Below, piece after piece: positions 16,981 to 26,574 of a stretch of DNA of 64,000 nucleotides. The notes beneath the pieces were generated by a model. It worked only from the letters and a program-made list of their open reading frames with translations, was not told the DNA's origin and did no database searches. Numbering within the stretch: position 1 is the stretch's first letter; every line of letters starts with the position of its first letter. Source of the stretch: JAFNAG01 sp963721405 (GTDB lineage Bacteria; Acidobacteriota; UBA6911). Position numbers and translations under genes: made by a program. The stretch spans positions 157,861 through 221,860 of the forward strand of contig CAVRJA010000010.1 of NCBI GenBank assembly GCA_963721405.1. Reading direction: 5' to 3'.

Positions 16981-17322
16981 ATGAAAAGCCAAGACAATCG
17001 CGACCTGTTTCCCGGCGCCCTGGAGATGATGATCCTCCAGACCCTGAGGCGCGGACCTTTGCACGGTTACGCCCTGGCCCAGGTGATCAAGCGCGCCTCG
17101 GACGATCTTCTGCAAATCGAGGAAGGGTCTTTGTACCCGGCATTGCAGCGCATGCTGAAGGCGGGCTGGGTTTCGGCCGCATGGGGCCTTTCGGAGCGCA
17201 ACCGGCGGATCCGGCAATACCGGATCACGCCCGAGGGCCGCAAGCAGCTCGAACGCAAGGTGTCCAGTTTCGGGCGCATGCTGAACGGGATCACACGAGT
17301 CATGAGGCCCACAGAATCATGA
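16981..17322 (+). CDS. PadR-family transcriptional regulator
   Basis: 113 aa with FPGALEMMILQTLRRGPLHGYALAQVI, EEGSLYPALQRMLKAGWV and RQYRITPEGRKQLERKV. The ATG at 16981 follows GGGAG. Its stop overlaps the permease start (ATGA), so the two form one transcription unit. The expected role is repression of its own operon, relieved by a ligand, perhaps a toxic compound handled by the permease. Confidence 0.9.
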   Translation: MKSQDNRDLFPGALEMMILQTLRRGPLHGYALAQVIKRASDDLLQIEEGSLYPALQRMLKAGWVSAAWGLSERNRRIRQYRITPEGRKQLERKVSSFGRMLNGITRVMRPTES

Positions 17323-19952
17323 GATGGTTATGGAACCTTGTGCGGCGCCGCCGTATTCACCAGGATCTTGCCGAGGAGGTCGCCTCCCACATCGAGGAAA
17401 AAACAGCCGAACTCATGGAATGCGGCATGTCCGAGCGGCAGGCACGACAGATCGCGATGCGCGAATTCGGCAATGCCACTCTCTACACTGAAATGAGCCG
17501 TGAGGTCTGGGGCTGGATGGCTCTGGAGCGATTCGGCCTGGACTTGCGCTACGGCCTGCGGATGATGCGCAGGAATCCGGGTTTCACCGCCGTGGCGGTG
17601 CTGACTCTCGCGCTCGGTATCGGCGCCAACTCGGCAATTTTCAGCATGCTGGATGCCGTGATGTTGCGCCCCCTGCCCGTGAAAAATCCGGAGCAGATCG
17701 TGGAAATCGCCACCCGCACGGGAACGGGCGGCCTGCATGCGGATTTCTCGTATCCTCTTTATGCCGCTTTGCGACAGAGCAGCGACACTTTCTCCGGCAT
17801 CGCCGCCTACTCGCGGAGCACTTTCGGGATCGGCGCCGCCGGTAAGGCAGACCGGGTGCCAGGTGCATACGTCAGCGCAGACTATTTCTCCGTGCTGGGT
17901 GTTCAGCCCGCGATCGGCTCCGGGTTTGGTCCGAATGACGAATCCCCGGGGGCGCCGCGGAGCGCAGTGATCAGCTATGGCCTGTGGCAGCGATGGCTTG
18001 GCGGAGACCCGGCGGTGCTGCAAAAGACCATAACCCTGAACGGGCGCAGCTTTGCCGTATGTGCAGTGGCCCCCAGAAGTTTTACCGGCAATGTTCGCGG
18101 CAGGCCAGAAGATGTGTGGATCACGCTCCCGCACTATGCGGATCTCGGCGATAGCCCGGGGGTTATGGCAGATCTCAGGACGAGCTGGCTCGCCCTGACG
18201 GGGCGTCTCAAACCGGGAATCCGCATCCAGGAGGCCCAGTCCCGCATGACGGCGCAATGGCCCGCGGGCTTCGCTCCCGACCAGAACCCCGGCGGGTGGA
18301 CGGCGGTTCTGACGCCCGCTTCCGGCGGCAACGATGATTTCGTTCGGGATATGCGCAAGCCGCTCGGGGTTCTGTTCGTGGCCGTCATTTTGATCCTGGG
18401 CATTGCGTGTGCGAATGTGACGAGCCTGCTGCTCGCACGCGCGCAGGTGCGCCGAAAAGAAATGGCTCTCCGGCTGGCTCTCGGTGCTACCCGGACGCGC
18501 CTGATCCGCCAGCTCTTGACGGAAAGTTTGCTGCTCTCCCTGGCGGGTGGGGCTGCCGGGCTGTTCGTCGCGACGGCGACCAGCGGCCTGTACTCCGGCT
18601 TGCCGGTCTCGGCGGATGAAGCACTCACTCTGGACCTCTCGCTGAACGTGCGCGTCTTCACATTTGCCCTCGCCGTCTCGCTCGTGACGGCGCTCTTGTT
18701 GGGCGTGGTCACCGCATGGCGTGCATGCGGTGTCGACCTTGTCCCGGTTCTCAAGCAAGGGGACGAAACGGTGCGGCCGCTCCGCCGCTGGATTTCCCTC
18801 CGCAATATCCTGGTCTCCGGCCAGATGGCCATGTCGCTGATCCTGCTCATGGGTATGGGCCTCTTTCTGCGGAGCATGTCGAAGCTGCAATCGATCGACG
18901 TGGGATTTTCGGGGCGCCAGGTGCTGGTTTTGTCCCTCGATCTGGAAGAGCAGCGCTACACCCCGGAGAGGGGCAAGAGCTTTTATGCCGATGCCCTGGA
19001 GAGGATCTCAGCGCTGCCGGGCGTGAAGTCGGCGAGCCTGGCAAGCGCTATGCCGGTAACAGCGGGCGGGAGAAGAATGGATCTGCCGCCGAACTTTACC
19101 AACCCGCCGATAAACGAACCGACAAGGATCGAAATGATCAGCCTGGCGCCGCGCTTCTTTGAAACCATCGGCCTGCCGTTGCTGCGGGGCCGGGATTTCG
19201 GCCCACTCGACTCGGGAAAAGCGCCAAAGACGATCATCGTCAACGAGACGATGGCCCGAATATTCTGGCCGGATTCGGATCCCGTCGGGCGCCGCCTTGT
19301 GATCGGACAATCGGCGTTTGAAGTCGTCGCCGTCGCCCGGGACACGAAGTACCGGAACCTGCGCGAGACGGCCCGGGCAACGATGTATACCCCCCTGACA
19401 CAATCATACCGGCCCCGGATGAACGTGCTGGTGCGCACCGCGCGACCGCCGATGGATCTGGCACCCCTCGTTCGCGAGCAGCTTCGCGCTCTCGACTCGA
19501 GCCTGCCTGCATTCGACATCCGCACGCTTTCGGAACATGTCGGCCGGTCGCTTTATGTCGAACGCATCCAGAGCCTGCTCACGTCCGCCCTCGGGCTGCT
19601 GGGGCTGCTGCTGACTTCCATCGGTGTATACGGCATGGTGGCTCACACCGTGGCCCAGCGCACGCATGAGATAGGCATCCGGATGGCTCTCGGCGCCCAA
19701 GCTGGGGCGGTGAGAACGCTGATGTTGAGGCGAAGCCTTTATGCCACGCTGGGCGGCATGGTGGTGGGCCTGCTTGCGTCCTTCTGGCTGGCGCGGCTGG
19801 TCGAAAATCAACTCTATGGGATAAGTGCGACCGACCCGTTGACGATGGTGGCCGTGTCGATGCTGCTCGTCGTGGTGGCTCTGGTTGCAAGCTACCTTCC
19901 CGCGCGCCGCGCGGTAAAGGTTGATCCAGTTGTGGCCCTCAGATACGAGTAA
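17319..19952 (+). CDS. ADOP-family permease
   Basis: 877 aa. The lead contains MSERQARQIAMREFGN. TM1 block MMRRNPGFTAVAVLTLALGIG, then LPV instead of LPF at the start of the periplasmic domain. First FtsX block ILGIACANVTSLLLARAQ and EMALRLALGATRTRLIRQLLTESL. Second FtsX block THEIGIRMALGAQAGAVRTL, ending VDPVVALRYE. All three expected membrane clusters are present, so the protein looks intact. A longer in-frame reading from 16971 is an artefact of the overlapping PadR gene. Confidence 0.9.
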   Translation: MRWLWNLVRRRRIHQDLAEEVASHIEEKTAELMECGMSERQARQIAMREFGNATLYTEMSREVWGWMALERFGLDLRYGLRMMRRNPGFTAVAVLTLALGIGANSAIFSMLDAVMLRPLPVKNPEQIVEIATRTGTGGLHADFSYPLYAALRQSSDTFSGIAAYSRSTFGIGAAGKADRVPGAYVSADYFSVLGVQPAIGSGFGPNDESPGAPRSAVISYGLWQRWLGGDPAVLQKTITLNGRSFAVCAVAPRSFTGNVRGRPEDVWITLPHYADLGDSPGVMADLRTSWLALTGRLKPGIRIQEAQSRMTAQWPAGFAPDQNPGGWTAVLTPASGGNDDFVRDMRKPLGVLFVAVILILGIACANVTSLLLARAQVRRKEMALRLALGATRTRLIRQLLTESLLLSLAGGAAGLFVATATSGLYSGLPVSADEALTLDLSLNVRVFTFALAVSLVTALLLGVVTAWRACGVDLVPVLKQGDETVRPLRRWISLRNILVSGQMAMSLILLMGMGLFLRSMSKLQSIDVGFSGRQVLVLSLDLEEQRYTPERGKSFYADALERISALPGVKSASLASAMPVTAGGRRMDLPPNFTNPPINEPTRIEMISLAPRFFETIGLPLLRGRDFGPLDSGKAPKTIIVNETMARIFWPDSDPVGRRLVIGQSAFEVVAVARDTKYRNLRETARATMYTPLTQSYRPRMNVLVRTARPPMDLAPLVREQLRALDSSLPAFDIRTLSEHVGRSLYVERIQSLLTSALGLLGLLLTSIGVYGMVAHTVAQRTHEIGIRMALGAQAGAVRTLMLRRSLYATLGGMVVGLLASFWLARLVENQLYGISATDPLTMVAVSMLLVVVALVASYLPARRAVKVDPVVALRYE

Positions 19953-20554
19953 TGTTTGCAATTTCCTAATCGTAAGAAGGAGATTTACTTTTGATGAATG
20001 GCGCCGGGCATCAAACGATGCATTTCGAAGAACCAGGGTCAGGCCTGGAAAATCTAGTTTAGTGCGACTGTGGCCGGTCGATGCACTCTGACGAGCTTTA
20101 TGGGGCAGACCATGAGCCACGCGAGCAAGACACTGGCAATCTCGTTTTGTTTGGCTATACCGCACGAATGTATGGTAACAGCGAACATATGAACTTGCTG
20201 CGGAACGAGGCCTGACAACGGCAAGGTTTGATCGCGGATGGAATATCTTCGATTTCACGTCCATTGAGAAGCGCCTGGAGGAAGCCTGAAATCGCCGTGT
20301 GAGTATAACGGGAGGGGACGGCGGGCCGCCGGGGTAAAATCGGCGACATGCACGGAAAGCACAGCCGCAAAAGTAGGGAAGGTCCCGCGGGTCGCCTAGG
20401 CGCTCCCGCACAGCGAAGACGCTGCGTATAAGCGAGAAGCGAAATCGCAGCGTGCCTGCGGGACTGGCGTATGGGGTCGTACTCGGTCTATGACCGCCTG
20501 AAAAGGTTCTAAAAACTGTTTCCATACGGAACTGTTTTCGGTTACACTGGGTGT
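19953..20554. other. Intergenic stretch, 602 nt
   Basis: No convincing gene. Long minus-strand readings here are low-complexity shadows that continue into the permease. A promoter-like TTTCGGTTACACTGGGTGTATG lies just before the IS630 start. IS630 terminal repeats could not be placed. Confidence 0.5.
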
Positions 20555-21674
20555 ATGTCAAGACACCCTATTTCGATCAACGTCAAGTCAAAGGACCTCT
20601 CGCAGATCGGCAAGCTACTGCGAGGGGGTATTCAACAGGTAGGCGTCGTTCTGCGAGCGCTTTCGCTACGCCAACTTGCCCACGGCTTCACCGCACCTCA
20701 GGTCGCCCAAGCACTCCCCCTTACTGCCAAGGCGGTGCGCCAGATCGCCCATCGCTACATCAGGGACGGCTTGGGTGCTGCCGTTTACGCCAAACAGCGA
20801 CCGGGGGCACAAGAGATTCTCGACGGTCCCCAGAAGCAGCGTATCGTCGCCATGGTCTGTAGTGACCCGCCGGAAGGCCGTGCCCGTTGGACCGTCCGCT
20901 TGATCGCCGAAGAGGCCGTCAAACGGAAGTTGGTTCCCAAGGTGGGCCGAGAGACCATCCGGATTTTGCTGCAGAGCCACGAGTTGAAGCCGTGGCGGGA
21001 AAAAAATGTGGTGCATCGCTGAGTTGGACCAGGCGTACATCCAAAAGATGGAAGACGTGCTGGCCGTCTACGAGAAACCCTACAATCCCACCCAACCCGT
21101 CCTTTGCCTGGATGAGAAACCGATCTCGCTGCATGCCGACGTGCGCGCGCCGATCCCGGCCAAGCCGGGGAAGCTAGCCAAGCAAGACAACGAGTATAAA
21201 CGGTGCGGCACGGCAAATGTCTTTGGCGTCGTGGAGCCGAAATCCGGTCGGCACTTCACCACCGCCACACCCAACCGTTCCGGCGCGGAGTTCGCACGCA
21301 TGGTGGAGCACATCGTGAAACAGTACCCCACCGCTGACACGATCCACCTCGTCATGGACAACCTCAATACCCACTGCCGCAAGTCGTTGACCGACTACTT
21401 CGGCGAGCAGCGGGGCGGGGATATCTGGGATCGGCTCAGCGTGCATTACACGCCGAAACATGGAAGTTGGCTCGATCAGGCAGAGATCGAACTCAGCCTG
21501 TACTCGCGGCAATGTCTGGGGACGCGCAGGATTCCTGATCTGGCAACGCTGAAGCGGGAAACCAAGGCCTGGAATCGGAAAGCCAACCGGAAACGGACCA
21601 AGATCAACTGGCGGTTCACGCGAAAGAAGGCCAGGAAGGTGTTCAAGTACGAGTCTCCCGGTCGCAGAGGTTAA
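20555..21674 (+). CDS. IS630-family transposase split by a homopolymer frameshift
   Basis: Two overlapping readings, 20555-21022 and 21006-21674, together make one transposase. The first gives the N-terminal helix-turn-helix region (AHGFTAPQVAQALPLTAKAV) and RHRYIRDGLG-like linker; the second gives the DDE domain: LCLDEKP, then HLVMDNLNTH and HGSWLDQAEIELS. The frames meet at a run of seven A (21000-21006): the first reading gives PWREKNVVHR-stop, while dropping one A gives PWREKMWCIAELD, the expected continuation. IS630 elements often use slippage at such runs, so this may be programmed rather than a defect. Terminal repeats and the TA duplication were not found. Confidence 0.8.
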
Positions 21675-22124
21675 AGCCCAACCGCCGCAGCAAGATATCC
21701 GAATACGTTCATAAACAGGCGGGGCGAAGTGTGCCCCAAGATCGCGGCGACGACGTGGAAACCGTTTATAGGAAAGCCGCGCCGCACAAACCGGTATGCC
21801 CAGAGACTGACAAACGGCCCATGGGGACAGGCAACCTTTCCAGGATGGATCAATAGAACCTTATCAGGCGGTCAAAGACCTAGGCCATGACGGATCGAGA
21901 CAACACAACTCGAACCCGAGCCAAGGCCCCCTGGGGTAGAGAGGCGCAGGCCTCTTGAGCAACGGCACTCGGATGCACTGGGTGGATCTGGACTCAGAGC
22001 CAGGCGAGAACCCGCGACAGAAGTGTGCGAAGGGCGGAGGCAAACTGAGCGGCTGCGAGGGTATGCCGGGAGCAGGCTTAACCGAGACGCCGTTCAGGAA
22101 GGCCCTGTCTGGCATGCTGGCCTT
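21675..22124. other. Gene-free stretch, probably upstream part of the intron remnant
   Basis: No protein-coding gene can be supported. The GC-rich, structured sequence from about 21890 runs without break into the group II intron domain V/VI hairpins and may be their upstream domain IV. No reverse transcriptase is present. Confidence 0.4.
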
Positions 22125-22224
22125 GAAGCCGTGCCGGGGAAAACCCGACGTACGGAATTTTAGAGGGGGCGATGGAGACGTCGGCATCATTCGAAGCCCA
22201 GTCCGCGCCATTGCCCTACTCGAC
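22125..22224 (+). ncRNA. 3' end of a group II intron (domains V and VI)
   Basis: 22125-22155 folds as a domain V-like hairpin: an AGCCGT strand (with the AGC triad) pairs through CCGT/ACGG, followed by an upper stem closed by a GAAA loop. 22167-22216 forms a second stem, GGGCGATGG with CCATTGCCC (one G-T pair), like domain VI, followed by CCTACTCGAC, a usual kind of intron 3' end. The nuoN-like coding tail begins 3 nt later. The upstream catalytic domains and the intron-encoded protein are missing, so it cannot splice by itself. Confidence 0.5.
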
Positions 22225-22226
22225 CA

Positions 22227-22436
22227 CTCAACAGCGCTGTTGCCGCCTACTACTACCTGCGCATCATCGTCGTGATGTACTTCAAGGAACCCGGCGAATC
22301 TATGACAGATCTTCCACCGCTGGCCCTGGGCATTCAAGCCGTGCTCTGGAGTTCCGCCGTTGCCACCTTGGTCCTCGGGATTTATCCCTCGATCGTGCTC
22401 GACTTCGCCGGCCGTTCCGCCGCTCTCGTCAAATGA
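22227..22436 (+). pseudogene. nuoN: C-terminal tail of NADH-quinone oxidoreductase subunit N
   Basis: 69 in-frame codons plus stop encode LNSAVAAYYYLRIIVVMYFK, then a second hydrophobic helix (AVLWSSAVATLVLGIYPSIV), matching the last transmembrane segments and end of NuoN. The rest of the gene is absent from the window. It begins directly at the predicted intron 3' end, as expected of a 3' exon, so a group II intron once sat in a nuoN gene or recombined next to one. It cannot encode a functional complex I subunit. Confidence 0.7.
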
Positions 22437-22440
22437 GGCC

Positions 22441-22475
22441 TTGACAATCTACATATCCGCGGGTATATGTAGATT
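22441..22475 (+). promoter_or_regulatory. Promoter with embedded PadR operator
   Basis: -35 TTGACA (22441-22446), exactly 17 nt, -10 TATATG (22464-22469). A perfect 11-bp inverted repeat, AATCTACATAT (22446-22456) and ATATGTAGATT (22465-22475), with an 8-nt centre, covers the spacer and the -10. This is a textbook position for repression by the PadR encoded just downstream. Confidence 0.75.
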
Positions 22476-22489
22476 AGCGAGGCTTCGTC

Positions 22490-22825
22490 ATGTCTTCTGA
22501 AAAGTCCGACCTCCTCCAGGGCACCCTCGACATGCTCATCCTCAAGATCGTGGCCCTCGGCCCGATCCATGGCTACGGCATTGCCCAACGCATCCGCCAG
22601 ATCTCCAAGGAGGTTCTGCAAGTGCAGCAAGGCTCCCTTTACCCGGCGTTGCACCGGCTCGAAAAACGCGGGTGGCTCAAGGCAAAGTGGGGCGAGGCGG
22701 AGACCGGACGCGAAGCCAAGTTCTATTCGCTCACCAGACTGGGCCTGGAACAACTGGAAGCCGAAGAGGCCAACTGGGACCGCCGCTCGGAGGCGGTGCG
22801 GCTGATTTTGCGAACAGCGGAATAG
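22490..22825 (+). CDS. PadR-family transcriptional regulator
   Basis: 111 aa: LLQGTLDMLILKIVALGPIHGYGIAQRI, QQGSLYPALHRLEKRGWL and EAKFYSLTRLGLEQL. GAGG lies 8 nt before the ATG. The permease gene follows 8 nt downstream, without the overlap seen elsewhere. The perfect palindrome over its own promoter makes autoregulation likely. Confidence 0.9.
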   Translation: MSSEKSDLLQGTLDMLILKIVALGPIHGYGIAQRIRQISKEVLQVQQGSLYPALHRLEKRGWLKAKWGEAETGREAKFYSLTRLGLEQLEAEEANWDRRSEAVRLILRTAE

Positions 22826-22833
22826 GAGGGCTT

Positions 22834-25413
22834 ATGTGGCGGAAGAAGCGGGAAGAGGCTCATCTCAACGCGGAGCTGCGCTACCACCTCGAGAAGCTCG
22901 AACGCGACTACATCGCGGAAGGAATGGAACCGACCGAAGCACGCCGTCAGGCGCAACTCGAGTTCGGCGGGCTGGAGCAGATCAAAGAGGACTGCCGCGA
23001 CCTGCGCGGGCGCTGGCTCGAAGACTTCTGGAAAGATCTCCGCTATGCTGCCAGAACACTGCGTCGCAGCCCAGGCTTCCTGGCGGTCGCGATCCTCTCA
23101 CTCGGCCTCGGTATTGGAGCCAACACCGCCATCTTCACTTTGATCAACGCGGTTCTGCTGCGTACCATTCCCGTCAAAGACACGGACCGGCTGGTACAGC
23201 CAACTCGTCTGTCGCAGGAAGGCAAAGCAGGTTCGGTCTCGTACCCGTTGTTCGAGCAGCTTCGCGACAACATGAAGTCGCTCGCGCTCTCCTCCGCCCA
23301 AAGAAGCTCGCGGCCGGCAATCACCATCGATGGCACCGAAGAGGTCGTCAGCGGCGAGCTCGTTTCCGGTGCTCATTATCAGATTCTCGAACTCGAACCA
23401 GCGATCGGCCGGCTTCTCGAACCATTTGATGAGCTGGCGGCGGTGATCAGCTACAACTACTGGCAACGCCGCTTCGGCCGGGATCCGTCGGCGATCGGCA
23501 AGACTCTGACCATCGGAAAGCAGGCGTTCACCATCGTCGGCGTCACGCCGCGCGGTTACCAGGGCGCGCGCACCGGCAACGATCCGGATGTGACTCTTCC
23601 CTTGCTGACGCTGATGACTCCGGACGACCGCCGCGAAGCGACCCTTTACAACTTCAACATGCTCAGCCGCCTCGCGCCCCGTGTCACGAGGGAACAGGCA
23701 AACGCGGAACTGCAAGTGCACTGGAAGGTCTTTCTGCAAAGGATCGCAGCAGAAGAAGTGGAGAAGAACCGGCCTGGCATCCTGCGTCAACGAGCGGAAG
23801 TGCTTTCCGCTGCCGGCGGCTTCAGCTCCCTCAAGAACGACTATTCGGATGCGCTGTTCATTCTGATGGGCATCACCGGCTTTGTGCTGCTGCTCGCCTC
23901 CGCGAACCTGTCGGGGTTGCTCCTTGCAAGAGCGGCATCGCGCCGCCGCGAGATTTCGATCCGCCTCGCCATCGGCGCCGGCACTGGAAGGCTCATTCGT
24001 CAATTCCTGACCGAGAGCCTCCTGCTCGCTGTGCTTGGCGGCGCCACCGGATTCCTGCTGGCGCGGTGGCTGAGCAGCGCGCTTGTCGCAATGATCGCCA
24101 ACGGTGGCACGCTCGTTCTTTCCACCGACGCCGATTGGCGCGTGCTTACCTTTACCGCCGGCCTTTCGCTCCTCGTCTGCATCGCCGCAGGATTGATTCC
24201 GGCGACGCACGCGCTGCGCACCGATCTCAAAGCGGCGCGTCACCAACGGCTCGGCAAGTCCCTGGTCGTGGCGCAGCTTTCCATCTCGATGATGCTTCTA
24301 GTCGGCGCGACGCTCTTCGTGACAACGCTTGTGAACCTCTATAAAGTGGACCGCGGCGTCCGCACCGACGGAGTCCTCACCTTCAACCTTCGCTCGACCG
24401 TACAGTATCCGCAGCAACGCGGCTCGGCCGTGATTGCCGACTTGCTCCGCCGGCTTCGCACGATGCCCGGTGTATCTTCGGCAAGCGCCACGGCGATTAT
24501 GCCGTTGGGCGGCAGCTTCTGGGTGCGTGAGGTTCATGCGGAAGGCTACACGTTTCGCGCCGATGAGGACGAGGGTGTGGCATTTGGTGCGGTTGCGCCG
24601 GATTATTTCACCACCGTAGGCACGCCACTACTGAGCGGACGGGAGTTTCACGAGCGCGACACCGCCACCTCGCCGAAGGTAGCGATCGTCAATGAGTCGT
24701 TCGCCCGCTACTTCTTCGGCCACCAATCCGCGGTGGGCAGGAAAGCAACATCAAACAACGTCACTTACGAGATCGTCGGCGTCGTGAAAGACGCAAAGTA
24801 CCGCAATCTGCAGCAGGAAATTGTCAAAACCTTTTACATTCCGTGCATGCAGCGCGAAGGCGCGGAGCCCTCGAGTTTTTGGTACGTCGCGCGTGTCGCA
24901 GGCGGCGATCCTGCGCGGCTCACTCCTTTGCTCGAGAAGTTTTTGCGGGAAACAGATCCAGGCCTGCGTCTCGGCACGGCGCTTCCTTACGCGGCCATTG
25001 TCGACCGGGGAACAGTGCGCGAGCGATTGATGGCAACGCTGGGCAGCTTCTTTGGGATACTCGCGCTGCTCGTAGGCTGCCTCGGGATCTTCGGTGTGAT
25101 GACTTTTCAGGTCTCGCGCCGTATGAACGAAATCGGTGTGCGCCTGGCGCTCGGCGCTACTCGAAGTGGGATCGTCGGTTTGGTCATGAAGGAAGTCGCC
25201 GTCATGCTGGCGTGCGGCTGCGTGATCGGGGGCGCAGCGGCGCTCACGCTCACCGGAGTGACCCGCACGATGCTGTTCGGCATCACACCCACGTCCCCGG
25301 CGGCTTTCGGCATCGCGGCGCTGGCATTAGGAATCGCTGCTTGCGCGGCAGGATGGCTGCCGGCGCGGCGAGCTTCTCTTGTCGACCCGACGATCGCGCT
25401 GCGCCACGAATGA
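22834..25413 (+). CDS. ADOP-family permease
   Basis: 859 aa from the ATG at 22834 (AGGAGGG upstream). The lead holds EPTEARRQAQLEFGGLEQ and KEDCRDLRG. TM1 block LRRSPGFLAVAILSLGLGIG and TAIFTLINAVLLRTIPV. First FtsX region FVLLLASANLSGLLLARAA and EISIRLAIGAGTGRLI; second region MNEIGVRLALGATRSGIV, ending LVDPTIALRHE. It departs from the others in using IPVKDTDRL and a shorter first periplasmic domain. It seems intact. PadR upstream in the same unit. Confidence 0.9.
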   Translation: MWRKKREEAHLNAELRYHLEKLERDYIAEGMEPTEARRQAQLEFGGLEQIKEDCRDLRGRWLEDFWKDLRYAARTLRRSPGFLAVAILSLGLGIGANTAIFTLINAVLLRTIPVKDTDRLVQPTRLSQEGKAGSVSYPLFEQLRDNMKSLALSSAQRSSRPAITIDGTEEVVSGELVSGAHYQILELEPAIGRLLEPFDELAAVISYNYWQRRFGRDPSAIGKTLTIGKQAFTIVGVTPRGYQGARTGNDPDVTLPLLTLMTPDDRREATLYNFNMLSRLAPRVTREQANAELQVHWKVFLQRIAAEEVEKNRPGILRQRAEVLSAAGGFSSLKNDYSDALFILMGITGFVLLLASANLSGLLLARAASRRREISIRLAIGAGTGRLIRQFLTESLLLAVLGGATGFLLARWLSSALVAMIANGGTLVLSTDADWRVLTFTAGLSLLVCIAAGLIPATHALRTDLKAARHQRLGKSLVVAQLSISMMLLVGATLFVTTLVNLYKVDRGVRTDGVLTFNLRSTVQYPQQRGSAVIADLLRRLRTMPGVSSASATAIMPLGGSFWVREVHAEGYTFRADEDEGVAFGAVAPDYFTTVGTPLLSGREFHERDTATSPKVAIVNESFARYFFGHQSAVGRKATSNNVTYEIVGVVKDAKYRNLQQEIVKTFYIPCMQREGAEPSSFWYVARVAGGDPARLTPLLEKFLRETDPGLRLGTALPYAAIVDRGTVRERLMATLGSFFGILALLVGCLGIFGVMTFQVSRRMNEIGVRLALGATRSGIVGLVMKEVAVMLACGCVIGGAAALTLTGVTRTMLFGITPTSPAAFGIAALALGIAACAAGWLPARRASLVDPTIALRHE

Positions 25414-25605
25414 TCACAGCTTCAATTCGTAAAAACAGAAAACCGTGTCGCGCTTCCAGCCGCTTTTCTCGTAGTGCGCTTGTGCCCAGCTATTGGTGAG
25501 TTCTGTAGAGAGCGCGACTCGAACCGCTCCGGCCCGGCGCCCGTAGTCTGCAATAAGGCTCAGGTGTGCACAAATTCCGTAACCAGAGACACGCTTCAGC
25601 AGTAA
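25414..25605 (-). pseudogene. GNAT acetyltransferase, C-terminal half
   Basis: Minus-strand reading: AILLLKRVSGYGICAHLSLI, then RRAGAVRVALSTELTNSWAQ and AHYEKSGWKRDTVFCFYEL-stop. This is the end of a GNAT domain, with the degenerate acetyl-CoA loop (SGYGICAHL for RGxGxG/A) and the strand-helix NSWAQAHYEKSGWK. An in-frame TAA just upstream, and no start, show that the N-terminal half is gone. It lies tail to tail with the permease. Confidence 0.65.
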
Positions 25606-25997
25606 AATAGCGTTTTACGAGGCACAAGCCGTCGAAGTTTACATATCGCAGAGGCGTCTTTCTGAAGTGTCGCGACTCGAGATCGTCGGATCCTAAGAGA
25701 ATCGTCTTCGCGAGACTTTAGAAAGACCGCGATGAACGAAACCGCTTGCCGACCTATGTGTTTTGTTTCAATCCTGCGAGTAAAGCCCTGGACACGTGAA
25801 CCACGAACGAGGTGGAGTGGAAGTAGTCGGAGGGGTTAGCAGGGATTCCATTCGCACGAACGCCCCTGGAATTGAAGTGCATGCGAGGCCGGCAGGACGT
25901 GGAAGCAGTGTTGAAGCCGCCACTGTGCGCAGACCTCGGGCGATAAAGGGCGTTGCGGAAGAAAAAAGAGATTGCGTGCGGTCGAGAGCGTTCATTC
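25606..25997. other. Gene-free stretch, 392 nt
   Basis: Only short, biased readings; nothing recognisable on either strand. Confidence 0.5.
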
Positions 25998-26290
25998 TCA
26001 TGATGAATCGATCGCCGGCATCGGCTCACGTAAGCTACCCATCGGATCAATGATCTCGATCACGACCATGTGTCCTTGGCCGCAAGCCGGACAGATCATG
26101 AACGACGCGGCCGTGAGCGCGTTGTCGACCGTCCCCAAGTTTTCAGAAGATGCTTCTTGCTCTTTTTCGGGCTGGCTCCACACCAAGCAATTCTCGGCAT
26201 ATGGCCAGTTTCTGCTGGCGTTGCGCATTGGCCAGCCAGTCGTAGTGCCGGATGCGGACAAAGCTCGTAACGGCAGGATTGCAGTAAGAT
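25998..26290 (-). pseudogene. IS91-family transposase, C-terminal remnant
   Basis: The minus strand from about 26263 reads FVRIRHYDWLANAQRQQKLA and ICRELLGVEPARKRARSIF-stop. In the next frame it continues to ICPACGQGHMVVIEIIDPM-. The FVRIRHYxxLAN motif and the late zinc-ribbon-like CPACGxG are characteristic of the end of IS91/ISCR Y2 transposases. A frameshift separates them, and the catalytic HUH and tyrosine region is absent. Confidence 0.65.
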
Positions 26291-26574
26291 GCTCTCTGTG
26301 GCCGCCTCGGAGAAGGGAATCGCGGCAGGCCGCAGGTTAGATATCAGAAGCTGAGCCACCCCTCGGAGCTGAGCCCCCATCACAGAAATTGCAGCTTCTC
26401 CGTCCTATGCTCTGACTGTCCCCGAGATTCTCGCGGCTCTGTTCTCAGGTAGCTGAGGAAGCAGTCGAGCGCAGGCCGCGACACACGATGAAAAACCTGC
26501 CGAGCCACTTTTTCGGTAATTCGACAACACCTCCGCCGAGCGGATGGAGCGGCGTTTTTCACCGGGACCATGAG

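Noticed and set aside
16971..17318. N-terminal extension of the permease at 17319
   Set aside because: It reads PadR DNA in another frame; the ATGA overlap start matches all sister pairs.
17328..18890. 520-codon minus-strand reading opposite a permease
   Set aside because: Repetitive His/Gln/Arg composition, no homology, and the permease is intact on the other strand.
20155..20370. 71-codon minus-strand reading near 20.2 kb
   Set aside because: Looks like a low-complexity antisense reading; no domain, start signal or context supports a gene.
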